A DNA stretch of 64,000 bases, from NCBI GenBank assembly GCA_006176705.1, contig QRFJ01002288.1, positions 62,001 to 126,000 of the forward strand, in the 5' to 3' direction. Made by a program: the position numbers and the translations under genes. Position 1 is the first letter of the stretch, and the number at the start of each line of letters is the position of its first letter. Positions 42,331 to 53,990 of this stretch are shown here, in pieces. The DNA comes from Cocos nucifera (Eukaryota > Streptophyta > Magnoliopsida > Arecales > Arecaceae). The notes under the pieces are model-generated. The model made no database searches. It was not told the origin of the DNA and worked only from the letters and a program-made list of their open reading frames with translations.

Positions 42331-42759
42331 TTCATGGTCTCAAGCCATTTCTCAAAATCAGATTTCTACATTACATCTACATAGGTGATCGGATCCTCAT
42401 CGTTCTCATCGAGTTCGATGGGATCACCATCCTGGACCAAGAAACTATAGTATCTATCTTGCTGATGCGGTGCTTTACTAGATTGTCTTAATGGTGCAAG
42501 TATATTAGGCTCCGAATTTGATCTAATTAAATTCAATTTTGGTTCAGTTATTGGTGTCGACTTTTCCACCTATTGAACTTTCTCAAGTTCAATTTTAGAG
42601 GTAACAGTTCCTTCACCAAGAAATTTCTTTTCTAAAAGGATTACCTTAAGGCTAATGAACATCTTTTATTCATCAACATGGTAGAATAATATCCTTTAGT
42701 TTCTTTCAGGTATCCTATAAAAGTATACTTGTTAGACCTAGATTCAAGTTTATCTATTA
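42331..42759 (-). pseudogene. Copia-A linker and integrase C-terminus
   Basis: The open stretch 42366-42569 is an acidic linker (SFLVQDGDPIELDENDEDPI) between integrase and reverse transcriptase. Further up, KLESRSNKYTFIGYLKETKGYYFY-like sequence (42690-42750) is the end of integrase. It is then interrupted by the MITE. Confidence 0.68.
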
Positions 42760-42762
42760 TTA

Positions 42763-43987
42763 GGATTGCATTTGGTAGCTAGCAATCTATCTAGATTGCT
42801 TGTAATTTAAACAGGCCCCACCAGACTATCATATTTGGTATACATTTTAAGTTGATAATCTAGATTAACAGATAATCTAGATTACCTCTCATGAGGTAAT
42901 TTGGATTACTAAAGAGAGGGATGGCTATCTAGATTACCAAATATTTGATAATCTGATAATGACATATTTGGATGAAAATACTGTCATAAGAAAAGATATA
43001 ATATAATATCATGTTATCTTATAATAATATTATAACATAATATTATAACATAATATTATTATAATAGTAAAATAATAATATATTATTATAATATTATAAT
43101 ATTATAATATTATAATATTATAATATCATAATATATGATAGTATAATAATATATTATAACATAATATTATGTAATATAATATCATAATAATATATTTATA
43201 ATATATTATAAATATAAATATATATTAAAAATATAATATAATATATATTTATATTAACAATATAATATATAATATAATAATAATATTATATTAATAATAT
43301 AATAAAATGATATCATATAATATTTTTATTATATTATAATAAATATTATTATATAATATTATATATTTTATTATTAAATAATTATTATATATTATAATAT
43401 ATTATAATATTAATAATATATAAAAATATAATAATAATCATTATATTATATTAGAATTATATATATATAATATATATATAAATATAATATATTAAATATA
43501 ATATTATATATATAATAATATTATTATAGTATATAACATATTATAATATAATATTATATAATATAATTTTATGTTATATTATAATAATATTATAACATAA
43601 AATTATATTATATAATAATATTACTATTATAATATAATATAATATAATATATTACATTACATTACATTATATTATATTATATTATATTATAATAATATAT
43701 TATAATATATAATATATATTTATAATATATATTTATATTTTATGCATGGGGTATGATTCTTAATAAATTTGATTTGAGGGTATTTTGAAAAGTTGATGTT
43801 ATATTACCAGTAATCTGATTGTTATACCAAACTCATCAATTAAGATTTTCAGTAATTTTACTATAACATTATCTGCATGTACCAAATATAGTAATCAACA
43901 TTATTAATAATCTATCCAGATTGCAAGTAATTCATATTACTAGGTAATCTAGATTACTACAACCTAGCAATGCATTGAATGCAACCT
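42763..43987. mobile_element. Tourist-like MITE with internal AT tract
   Basis: Ends are inverted: GGATTGCATTTGGTAGCTAGCAATC at the left and, on the opposite strand, GGTTGCATTCAATGCATTGC at the right. They continue as long subterminal inverted arms with repeated TAATCTAGATTAC. Flanking trinucleotides are TTA (42760-42762) and TAA (43988-43990), a TWA pattern as in PIF/Harbinger elements. Integrase coding sequence of copia-A stops at one side and resumes at the other. The core (42970-43740) is almost pure A+T. No transposase frame. Confidence 0.7.
42970..43740. repeat. ~770-bp AT-only tract of TAATATTATAA-type repeats
   Basis: Made almost only of A and T in short overlapping TATTATAATAT-type units with very few G or C. 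It sits between the arms of the MITE, so it has most likely grown by slippage after or during MITE formation. Confidence 0.8.
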
Positions 43988-43990
43988 AAA

Positions 43991-44650
43991 TGTTTGACGT
44001 AAGTCGAGCACCCCTAGACCCTAAGGTGTGAGAGTATTTGCTTATGCACTATCCATATCTCATATGAAGTTTTAACTATAAATTTAGTTGGAATCCTATT
44101 TAAAAGATAGCAAGCCAACTCGAGTGCATATCCTCAAAAAGATATCGATAAGCTGGTAAAATCCATCATAGATCGGACCATATCTAATAGAGTCCGATTT
44201 CTTCTTTTAGACATACCATTATGCTGTGGTATTTCTGGAGGAGTCAATTAGGAGAGAATCCTATTCTCTTCTAGATATATGAGAAACTCATCAAAAATAT
44301 ATTCATCTCTTTAGTCAGATCGAAGAGTTTTAATACTCTTCTAATTTATTTTTCTACTTTATTTTGAAATCATTTAAATATTTCAAATAAATTTGATTTA
44401 TATTTTATCAAATAGATATACCCATACCTAGATAGGTTGTCTGTGAAAGTAATGAAGTAGAAATATCTATCTCCAGCACTTATGCTCATAGGTTTACATA
44501 CATCAGTATATACTAGATCTAAGAGCTCAATGGCTTTCTCACCTTTTCTAGTAAAAGGTGACTTGGTCATTTTCCTAAGAAGACATGACTCATAGGTTGA
44601 AAGTGATTCACAATCACTGACTTCAAGAATTCTCTCTTGAGTCAACTTGT
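43991..44650 (-). pseudogene. Copia-A integrase core (broken)
   Basis: The 44370-44645 open stretch reads CESLSTYESCLLRKMTKSPF and ELLDLVYTDVCKPMSISAGD, giving the first catalytic Asp and FITFTDNLSRYGYIYLIKYK. Downstream to 43991 the second Asp region (KTLRSD, with a stop beside it) and ILSQLTPPEIPQHNG-like sequence are visible with stops. Confidence 0.8.
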
Positions 44651-45139
44651 TATCATATTCTTATTGATGTGACCTAGCCTACAGTGCCATAGATAGATAT
44701 CAGACATATTATCTAATCTAGAGTGCTTGCTAGTGGAGTAGACTATGTTAACAGGTTGTGATATTAAATAAATCCTATTGAACAAATGTCTAGAAAAGAT
44801 AGTAACATCATTCAAAATGATATTATAAATTTTTTTTATTAAAATTATATAATTATTTTTTGCCAAAAGGCCTATAAAAATAATATTAAAAAAAACTAAA
44901 ACAAAAGTGACAATCACTAAGAATAATGGTATGAGATTCAAATACAAGTTTTATGATCTCTAATGCTAGAACTAGAGCTAGTCTTCCATTTCCAATATTC
45001 AGGAATCTTTTACCTTACTCAAATCTCCTACTGACTTATAACTCTTGCAATGAATTGCAAATATGGTAAGCACTTTCAGTAACCAATATCTAGTCAGTAA
45101 TATTATAAATAGAGAAATTGCAACGAGTTATCATATAAG
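44642..45139 (-). pseudogene. Copia-A protease and pre-integrase segment
   Basis: 44642-44947 includes DIYLWHCRLGHINKNMI, the first part of the integrase zinc module. The upstream part (44950-45100) reads VTESAYHICNSLQ, the aspartic protease region with its DTG changed. It is cut at 45140 by an LTR. Confidence 0.75.
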
Positions 45140-47408
45140 TGAAGGAAAATCCTGATTTTTCGGACTAGGTTCGTTTAGATCTGATCAGATCAAGAGATAT
45201 ATTTTAAAATTTTTTTCTTTGATCCAAATCAGATTTAGAATATTTTATATTTGATTTTTATTATTTTAATAATAAAAATAAAATTTAAATAAATTAAATT
45301 AAATTTAATTTACCTTGATGTAGGGTAATCCTATTACCCATTGATGATCCTGTAAGCAGCAGAAGGTTCTGGATCTAGCCATGCAAGTGCCTGGCCTCTA
45401 CCGATATCCACTCAGACTAGATCTGGCGATCCTCTTCTTTTCTATCACATCTCCAAAAATCAGATCTGAATCAGATTTGGAGGATCTTCAAAATAACTTT
45501 CGAAGATCAGCAGTTGTCCTTTGCAGCAGCGCAACCTTCTAGCTTTCTGTCGCCTTTCTCTCGCCTAGATCACACCAACTGGATCCCAAACTACTTTGGA
45601 CATGGAGAGGAGCAGGGGATGATGGACTTGGCATGGAGGAGGAAGAGAGAGGCAGCCTTGGGGTGTGGGAATTGTGTTTCCTTTTGGGTTGGGTGCAGGG
45701 CCTTATTTATAGACTATACGTGATCCAACTCCTCTTCATCCCAACCATTCACAACCCTTTGTGAAATCAGATCTAAATTTGATTAGTGGGAATAGAGTCC
45801 ATTGGATTCATCCTTAGATGGTGCCTAAGACCAGTCAAAGTTGGTTCTTAGGAGGAGTCTAATCAGAATCCAAAAAGGAGATGGAGTCCCTATCCAATAG
45901 GGACTCCTGGGCACGTCAAACTTGGGCGCACGCTAAGGGTGGCGTGCGCCCTCCTCCTTGGCAGCTTCTAGCAGGGGGAGAAGCCCCCACCAACTCTCCA
46001 ATAGGTGCGTGACATATGGACAGAAGTCAAAGTGTCAATGGTCAACATTTGACCAGTCAAAGGTCAACTTTTGACGAAAGTCAAAGGACGAGAAATGGCA
46101 GGTGATAAAAAATGGTAGGTATTGTCTTACAAAATAAGACAACCCTTTTCTAACCTAGATGGGCACCATTCAGATCAGGTGAAGGCCTTTGATCGAGCAC
46201 AAACTCCTTTGGCTCAGTCAGGACAACTATTTATGATAGTAAAAGAAGAACGTTAGGTTCAATCGAGTGCTAGCACGATTTTCTTGAACCTAATTGAATC
46301 TCTTTCAGATCAATTGAACTGGATTAGTTCAATTGATGATCACTAGATTCAACCCTTATTTGTGTGATCTAGTTAGGTTTAGTTCTGTATGATAATAGGA
46401 TATGTCATGATCTCTATCATCGACATCATCGAAACTCCTTTCGATGGATCAGAACTCTTCTAATTCGAACAGCTAGAATGATCGATCATCTAAATCATTC
46501 TAATTGCTCCCAAAATCCACCAGTGACACCTAGCAGTATATGGTGGCAACCCATCAAAGCTGAATGCGAACCTTTTGGTGCAGCTACCTGTGTGATTAAG
46601 TTCTTCTATCTTGAGCTCCGATCAGATTAGGGTTAAGGTGAACTCATCAAACCCTAATTTCTGTCATATGATGTAATCATTCGATTCAAAGTCCAATGTG
46701 AAAACCTAAATAGAAACTCTTTCTATTATTTCACTCTACCATGGCCATGGGCTTCTGGACTTGATTCTCATGATCATCATAGGGCTACTCCTCTACCACC
46801 GATGTAGATAGATTCCATCTTGATGCAATCTAGTTCCTACAATGAACATGCTATAGCCAATAGACACCTCAGGGTTCCGTATGGCTAGAAGACCGAGTTA
46901 TGGTGTAGTCAAACTATAACACCCTCAAGGTGAACTGCCGATGCACCTTAGGTCAAAGAACCAGACACACCACTGCAGCATCGAGTCAGTCATTGACGAG
47001 AAGGTAGACTTCCTAATGACTACTCGAGGTGGTCATGCTCAGTGCCCTCATTCTCTAACGAGTACCTATACTCTCACTCTGGTATCTCCACACCATAGAC
47101 TCAAGACTCATCTACTAAAAAGAAGCGATTGTACACCAGCCTTTCGGATCAATCACCATCCTCATGATGATCCTATCGTCAGGAGCATTTTATGAGTTAA
47201 TAATGATTATTCATGTCTTAAATTTTCAGCTCTTGAAAATATGAATTATCATTATCATTAACTCAAAGGATGTCTCACAAACACTAAATACACATATGTG
47301 ATAGAAAATAACCCATTTTATTGATTATAGTCAAAATTATAATTTTGCCCCTAGAAGTGTATCATAAGTGTCAGCCAATTTTGGCTTCTAGGGCACACAT
47401 ATCTAACA
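45140..47408 (-). repeat. LTR of copia family E, inverted (2269 bp)
   Basis: Reverse complement runs TGTTAGATATGTGTGCCC...TTTTCCTTCA and matches 60848-63134 closely. TATA box CTATAAATAAGG on the minus strand at 45701-45712. A purine tract and RNase H-like tail adjoin at 47409, so it is a 3' LTR. Open stretches 45514-45723 and 46941-47195 run opposite to LTR sense. Confidence 0.88.
45701..45712 (-). promoter_or_regulatory. TATA box of family E LTR
   Basis: CTATAAATAAGG on the minus strand, identical to 62551-62560 in the right copy. Confidence 0.6.
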
Positions 47409-47506
47409 ATTTTCCACTTTGTTCCTAAAGCGAATTTGGCTAACCAAGTCTAAGTCCCATCTTCTCAGGTGGGCTTTTGATCTTTCTGCTGGCCCAAGGC
47501 TTTATA
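47409..47506 (-). pseudogene. Polypurine tract and RNase H tail of family E element
   Basis: The minus strand gives the tail of a copia polyprotein and then AAAGTGGAAAAT, a polypurine tract, directly before TGTTAGAT. The rest of the element is missing at the N gap. Confidence 0.6.
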
Positions 47507-47531
47507 NNNNNNNNNNNNNNNNNNNNNNNNN
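47507..47531. other. Assembly gap, 25 N
   Basis: Sequence passes from the inside of a family E element to copia-A leader across the gap, so both the remainder of that element and copia-A gag are unaccounted for. Confidence 0.99.
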
Positions 47532-48591
47532 ATAAACTACAACTATTGAGAAGTGATCTATAAAAATGATCTAATTCTAATTAACTATTAATAAGGTTTG
47601 ATCAATATCTTAACTTAGTCCATATTTAATCTAACCCTAGATCTAACCTAGTTAAGGACCTGATTAAAGCTAACCCATTATCCATTAACCCATATTTAAT
47701 CTTAACCCTAGATCTAACCTAGTTAAGGACCTGATTAAAGCTAACCCATTATCCATTAACCCATATTTTATGAAATTATCTTAGGATTTTTAAATCATAA
47801 ATCTAGATCCTAAATAATCACTTAATTCTTAGTTAAGTTCAAAGCTTATAGATTTGGATTTATGGAATCTCAGAACTAATTTTTGATTTGATCATTTGAA
47901 ACATTTTCAAATTATAAATGGTTTACATTGAATCATATTCAATACATAATTTTAGATTTGATTTATTTTAATATTTAGATCACATCCTATGATTTTGAAT
48001 CTAGGATTTCGTAGAAAGTAAGTTCTCAATTTAAATTCTACAAAACAAATATATCATATATATGCATTCTAGATTCAAAACAAAAAAAATACATATCAAC
48101 ATATGCAACAAGAGGATTTAGACCTAAACATAAAATACATCACTTGGATCAGATCATAAATCATTTAAATTTAGATTTAAAATTTAAAAATAAATCATAA
48201 ATTACTATAGATCTCATCTAACATATTTATGATTTATTTAGGTCAGCACATACTAGGATAATCTCTCCACTCTAAGGCATAAATCTTACAATAAGACAAC
48301 CTTATAATCAATTTGTGCGATCTGATATTATTTAGATCTAATATAAATAATCCAAAATAGATCTAACATTTATTTATTTTAGATTTAAAATTAAAAAAAT
48401 AAATTATAAAATTATTTAGATCATATCTAACTTATTCATGATTCAAAAATAGATCAACACATACTAGGACAACCTCTCCACTGTAAGGGATAAACCTTAC
48501 AGTAGGACAACCTTATAATCAATATGTGCGATATTTAGAGTTTTATTTTTGGATTTATCTTAATGCAAACATGATCATATTATAATAGAAC
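47532..48591 (-). other. Copia-A 5' leader
   Basis: A+T-rich, no coding likeness. It contains a near-perfect tandem duplication (47621-47761). Two similar segments, ACATACTAGGATAATCTCTC near 48248 and ACATACTAGGACAACCTCTC near 48459, repeat at about 211 bp. Confidence 0.6.
47621..47761. repeat. Near-perfect 70-bp tandem duplication
   Basis: 47621-47690 and 47691-47761 differ by one inserted T. It lies 90 bp from the N gap. Confidence 0.9.
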
Positions 48592-48609
48592 CTATATGCT
48601 CTGATACCA
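48592..48609 (-). promoter_or_regulatory. Primer-binding site of copia-A (initiator tRNA-Met)
   Basis: Minus strand TGGTATCAGAGCATATAG, one base from the LTR end CCATCA. Confidence 0.85.
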
Positions 48610-48610
48610 T

Positions 48611-51466
48611 TGATGGAAAATATGTAGGGTTTCATGCTTGAATTTTAAAACTTTTCAAAATAAAAAATAGTGGAAGATATAGATTAAACTATTTAATCTA
48701 TAGTAGCATATAATCTAATTACTAAACCCTTCATCTAGACTTATAATATGTTATAATATACTCTTAAATCTAAAATTAAATACTTTAGTATTGATCAAAT
48801 CAATACCCTAGATCTAGAGCAGTTCTATATCTAAACACTAAATCGCATCTAGGTGAGAGAAGAGATCAAATCTCTTACCTTCGCATGGGTTAAGAACTCC
48901 GTGGTTGATTTTTATTGTTGCCTTTAGTGCGGTACATGCATCCAGCCTCTACAGGCAATCCAACAAGGCTGCAACAGAAATTAGAGATTCGTCGAAGGAA
49001 GATCCACTCGAAGTGCTAGCTTCTTATGGATCCCTCCTAATAGTTAATCTAACAATTATTCTTCGGATCTCTTGGACACTCCAAGAAATAAAGAATAAGA
49101 GGAGGAATAAGAAAGAAATTTAATCCTTGGATCTTCCAAAAATAGAAGTAAAAATATAAGAAAAAATATCCTAAAAGAAGATAGATCTTCTCTTTCAGAA
49201 CATCAACGATTGATATCCTGAAAATATCTCTATGTTAGAACAAGAGGAGACCTCCTCTAGATTATTCCCATATTTTCATATCTAATATTATCTAATTTTT
49301 TTCTTACAAAAAAATTTCATAAAAAATAGAGAAGAAGGGTTCTCAAAGAAACTCTAAGAGAAGACCTTTCTTCTCTTCTCCTTCTCTCATCAAGACATGA
49401 TCAGATCATGTCCAAAAAGAACATCATGCTCCAACAACTTAGAGCACTCATCCTCACCCCTATTCCTCTCTCTCTCTCTCAAATTTTTTATCATATATAA
49501 AAAAAACTTAAAAGAAAAATAAGAGAAGATAATCTTCTCTTACCTTTATCCCTTCAAAACATCAACATTTGATGTCCAGATGAAGACCTTTTCTTCAAGA
49601 AACATGGCACCTCAATCTCCCATGCCTCCAAGCCTATTTCTTTAGATTTTTGACATTGAAAACCTAGGTATTTTGATGCCCATACTCCTAAAAGGGTGGC
49701 ACCAATAATAAAACCCAAGACTAGGTTAACATCCTAGTCTAAATAGCATTCTTGGTGGCATCCAACTCTTGGATGCCTCCAAGAATTTTCAGTAACCTAC
49801 TTTCCACGTAAGGAAAGGAAGAGGGTGGAAGAAATCTAGAAAAAGAAGGGCCACAAAAAAAAAATCTAGCATTGGAACTAATTTCCAAAAGAATAGGGAT
49901 AGAGTTTTAGAATTCTAGAACTCTATCAAATAGAGTTTAAATAAAAAACAACTACCAAATTTGATCAAGTCAAATTTGATTCCTTAACTCCGAACATGTG
50001 GGGCATGCGTGAAGGCTCTTATGGCATAAAAAACTCATGCAAAGATCTGGAAATAAAAGTAGCATGGGCTTTAAGATGGTGCAAGGAATGAGTAAGAGTC
50101 CCAGTCCAACTAGAACTCCTCTTGTTTGACTAGGTCAAAACTATTTTGAACCTAATTCAAAACTAGATTAAATGCAACCTAATTAAGAATGATCCTAGTC
50201 TAACTAAAAGTCCAATTAAATTAAATTAAATCATATTTAATTTTAATTTAAATCCTAACTTAATTAGAAATTAGGTGCACTCAAATCCTAGTCCAACTAG
50301 AAATTATTTTTTTCTTACAATTGACTTATCCAACAAACCAATTAGACTTAATCCAATTAACTTCAAACTAGTTCTAATTAAATCTAATTTAATTAGACTT
50401 GATCTCAGCTTGATTGCTTAATTAAATTGAGCCAATTAGCAATCCAATTGCTAATTGATCCTCCTGCAATACTTGCATTAGGTCAAACATCAATCATATT
50501 GATAGTTTGACCTTAGAACGATTCTCAATCATCGATTAATCATCTGATCAGATTATAACATCTTATATGTATGATCTCATCGACTCGAATCTAAGTTAGT
50601 AGCACAGAAATCAATTTCTATAGCAGTCAGAATAGCCATCTAGCAACGGTACCCAATGTTCAGATAGGTTGAATGTATGCAAAGCAACATTCTTAGAATC
50701 CTAGCCCATGGTTACCATATAATTCATCCTTTTGATCAATAATGCTCAAGAGGACTTCGAGTAAACTGTCAACACTCATACAAGTTATCTCTATTATGTC
50801 TCAAAATTTTACAAATTTCGTGACTCCTCATGAGGATTACCCAAGCTTAGGTTTTGCTAAATTAAAATACAATAAGTCATTCTCTTTCTAAAGTTAATTA
50901 GGAGTGGTCAATCTCATCTTGACTCACACACCGACTCTACAAGTACTTGACTATGTCCAGAAAGCTTTCAAACCTATATTAGAAATATAGACAGTTCGGC
51001 ATCAAAGTATAGTGAGTTGCTTACAAGTCACCATGGTGATCTTAGGTCGGAGGGACACTTATATCCATTAGCCTTAGCTAGCTTCTCTTGATAATAAAGT
51101 GCTACATTGATCATGTTCAGTATAGATGTACTCCTACATCTCACCTGGATGCCACACCAGTGTCTTCACACTACTTGGTTATGAGGACAACCAATATATA
51201 TGGCATATAGCAACCTACACTCAATAAGTTATCGTCCTTGTTAATAACTTATCATTTGATCATGAATAATTTAAGAATAATCCAATAAATCCTTTTTTAT
51301 TGATTGATTGTGATTTTAAGGGCTTCATCATAATTTAGAAATTTATTTAAGAAAGATAGAATTTCTATGATGAACCAACTAAATAACTATTATTATTAGA
51401 TAATTCATATACTAATTTCAATCATCTACCTCTTAGATGATTGTCATTAGGATACATTTTCCAACA
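48611..51466 (-). repeat. Copia-A 5' LTR (2856 bp)
   Basis: Plus strand TGATGG...TTCCAACA. It is uninterrupted and serves as the template for recognising the three left LTR pieces. It is A+T rich. The 72-codon plus open stretch 48905-49123 is chance. Confidence 0.85.
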
Positions 51467-52493
51467 AGCTCTTTTTTGTAGCACCCATTGTCTTAAAGTA
51501 GCCTCTAACCCAAGCATGGGTCCCATCCTAGATCGTCACCTTCCCATGATCGAAGACAACTTGATCTGATGGCCTGCGGGCTTATTTATAAGTATTGGAG
51601 AGCTGGAGATTTTTGCTACAGGCAATATGGGACTAAAATAGAGTTTGATGGGCAAAAATGAAAGAAATTCAAGTAAAAATCAGATTTAAAATAGTTTTGG
51701 ATGAAGTTCTATTGAGTTTTGCATCTTTCAGCCATCAGATATGAATCCCTTGGCTCAAAAATCACCAAAAACCAGCATATATCAGCCTAAATCAAGTAGG
51801 AATAAGTTTCGATCGTTGGATTGCTTTAATTTGTTAAATCTAGACCGTCTAATCATGCTTTGGGAGGCTAAATCACTATCGAGATCATCCTCAGCCATCG
51901 GATTATAGCATGGGATGTGCATTGCCATTGGATCATGATCAAAGATGTCGTTTAAAACCAAATCAAAGAAGTGAACCCCCATCATTGGATCTTGGTCAAG
52001 CGCAAGCGCAACCATCGAATCGCACCATCACTATGCTGCTAGACCACCTAGATTGGGCTCATCGAACACTGCAATCAATCATCGCATTGCTTTCCCTTGA
52101 AATTACCAAAATGCCCTCACTTAAGGGTCCACGGTGAGCTATGATGAAATGGATGTCAGCCTGATGTCAACGACTCACTGGATGGCATTGGCTGGTCTGG
52201 GTGTGTGGCTTGGCTTGGCATGGCTTGGCATGCCAGTTGATATGGCACGGCAGCTTGGCTTGGTGCACTGACTGAGTCGAATCAATTTTTTTATATTTTT
52301 TTTTAAAAATTAATATCGAGTCCATTTTAACTTCATTTTGCTCCAAACTTATTTCGTTGTGATCAAAAAAATGAGCACTTTTATTGATGAATACTTTTCC
52401 TAAAAATAATGAATAAAAATATTAATTCTTAAAAATAAATATAAATTAATTAATAAATTAATATTTTTATTGATGAATTTAGGGTACTTATCA
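51467..52493 (-). repeat. 3' LTR of Athila-like element, proximal part
   Basis: Matches 57536-58551 (shared CTCTAACCCAAGCAT, GGGCTTATWTATA, AAACCAGCATATATCAGCCT, CACTTAAGGGTCCAYGGTGAG). Its other ~480 bp would be left of copia-A. TATA-like CTTATAAATAAG at 51581-51592 (minus). Open stretches 51782-52137 are not genes. Confidence 0.85.
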
Positions 52494-52505
52494 CACCCTC
52501 CAACT
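52494..52505 (-). promoter_or_regulatory. Polypurine tract of Athila-like element
   Basis: Minus strand GTTGGAGGGTG directly before LTR start TGATAAGTACC. Confidence 0.7.
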
Positions 52506-53990
52506 AAGCTTTGCTCATCCTCGTGTAAAGAAATAATTTAATTTTAGATACCTTTTTAACTTTAAAGTTTTGAATTTTACCCAGCAATTTTCAAAATGAC
52601 CACTGATATTCAGTAGAGCATAAGTAAGGTATGTGATTAAAGTATTAGTACTTACCAATATAAAAATTAAGTGAAAAATATTAAACTTTTTTTGAACTTT
52701 TTCTAAATTATCCCTATTTTTATCTCCAAATTGTCTAAACTTTTATATGGGCAAGAGTATTATCACTTTCGTCCTTCATTTATTGAAATTTTTTTATTCA
52801 CATTGCCTATTTTTTAATATAAATATTATTTCTTACTTAGGCAATGGGATCCAGTTACTCGATGAAAAATCAATATTTTTTTTTTATAACGTTGTACTAC
52901 TATTTAATGCCTTAATCCCTTAAGCTTTCTATTTAATCCACGTAGTGAGTCTTAGGCCAATGACTCACAAACCAATTGGCTTTAGGGCACTAAGTATAAA
53001 ATATCCCTCAGGCTTACTAGCTCGAATCAAACAGACAATGACTTAAGACTAGCTTTACAACAAGCTTCTTCATCCTTCCCATCTTTTGATGCAAAACTTA
53101 ATGCTTATTTAGGCAAAGATGCCCGATTACTTAGTGAGAAGTACTTAAAAACTATTTTATTTTATAAATTTATTTATATATATATATATAAAATATATAG
53201 TTATCTTACATAAGGTCATAAAAAGTAGACTCTTCTTTGATGCTAGTAGAAAAATTAAAAATGCTCAAAGAAAATTTTTTTATATTCTAGACTCAACTCT
53301 TTATTGGATTTTCTTAATACTTAATCCCTCAATATCTCATAAATTCTCTTATCTGTGCATCAATTTTTTTAAAAAAAATACTTAGTTCAACTCGATTCTT
53401 AAGCATAATCGGGTGTCTAAATGCTAACTACTAACTTCTTTTGAAAACTTTAAAATTAATGCAAAATTTTATTATTCCCCTCCAACTTAATCGACATTAT
53501 CATCAATGGAGAAATAAAAATAAATGATATAATAAAGAACAAGAAAGAATACACCTGACTCAATATGTTTTCATGATCCAGTATATGCCTTTGAAAATTT
53601 GACTCTTCCTCCAACTTATTCAAAATATCCTAAAAAAATAAACTAAAAAAAAATTAGGTGAAAAAAAACTAGTTATTGAATTACCTCCCAATAAGCGCTA
53701 AGTTTATCGTCTTTAGTTAGACATAAGGCAGCTTACCTATCCCATATCAAATACTGGATTAATAAATTTCAATGATTTTGGATTGCCAATCTCATGAAGA
53801 TAGTTTATTATTCTTTTTATTAATATATTCATTATTAATTATGAGAATATAGTTCATGACCCCATTCTCAAACCCTTGTTTGTCAAGTATTTCTCCTATT
53901 CCTTTTTCCAGAATGCTCATATATTGAGTTTTGGGTTAAGAGTTGAGTTTGATACAGTGGGTACTGAATGGGTGACTAAAGATGGCTTTA
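52506..53990 (-). other. Region between gag and polypurine tract, no pol found
   Basis: No open frame above 60 codons and no reverse transcriptase, RNase H or integrase motif on either strand. Short peptide likeness to gag-proximal sequence exists near 53690-53960 on the minus strand only. Confidence 0.5.

Larger units (their letters stand above)
8145..51466 (-). mobile_element. Copia-A: old Ty1/copia element, split by many insertions
   Basis: The right (5') LTR is whole at 48611-51466. The left (3') LTR is present as 8145-8594, 32924-34054 and 36306-37125; its first ~110 bp lie left of the Tat element, off the window. Internal pieces on the minus strand run from a primer-binding site at 48592-48609 to a polypurine tract next to 37125. 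They are RNase H, reverse transcriptase, integrase and protease, interrupted by a gag-protease element (37286-40967), a MITE (42763-43987) and an LTR (45140-47408). No gag is visible; it may have been lost at the N gap. The bases AGCTC follow its right end (51467-51471); the matching left flank is off the window. Confidence 0.8.

Noticed and set aside
42970..43740. AT tract as a centromeric satellite or organelle DNA insert
   Set aside because: No defined monomer and no organelle genes; it sits between the inverted arms of a MITE.
47532..47536. ATAAA after the gap as the partner of ATAAG (45135-45139), a target duplication of the family E element
   Set aside because: One mismatch, low complexity and directly beside N bases; not reliable.
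48905..49123. Open stretch with a membrane-like segment as a host gene
   Set aside because: Lies inside the copia-A 5' LTR with no supporting motif.
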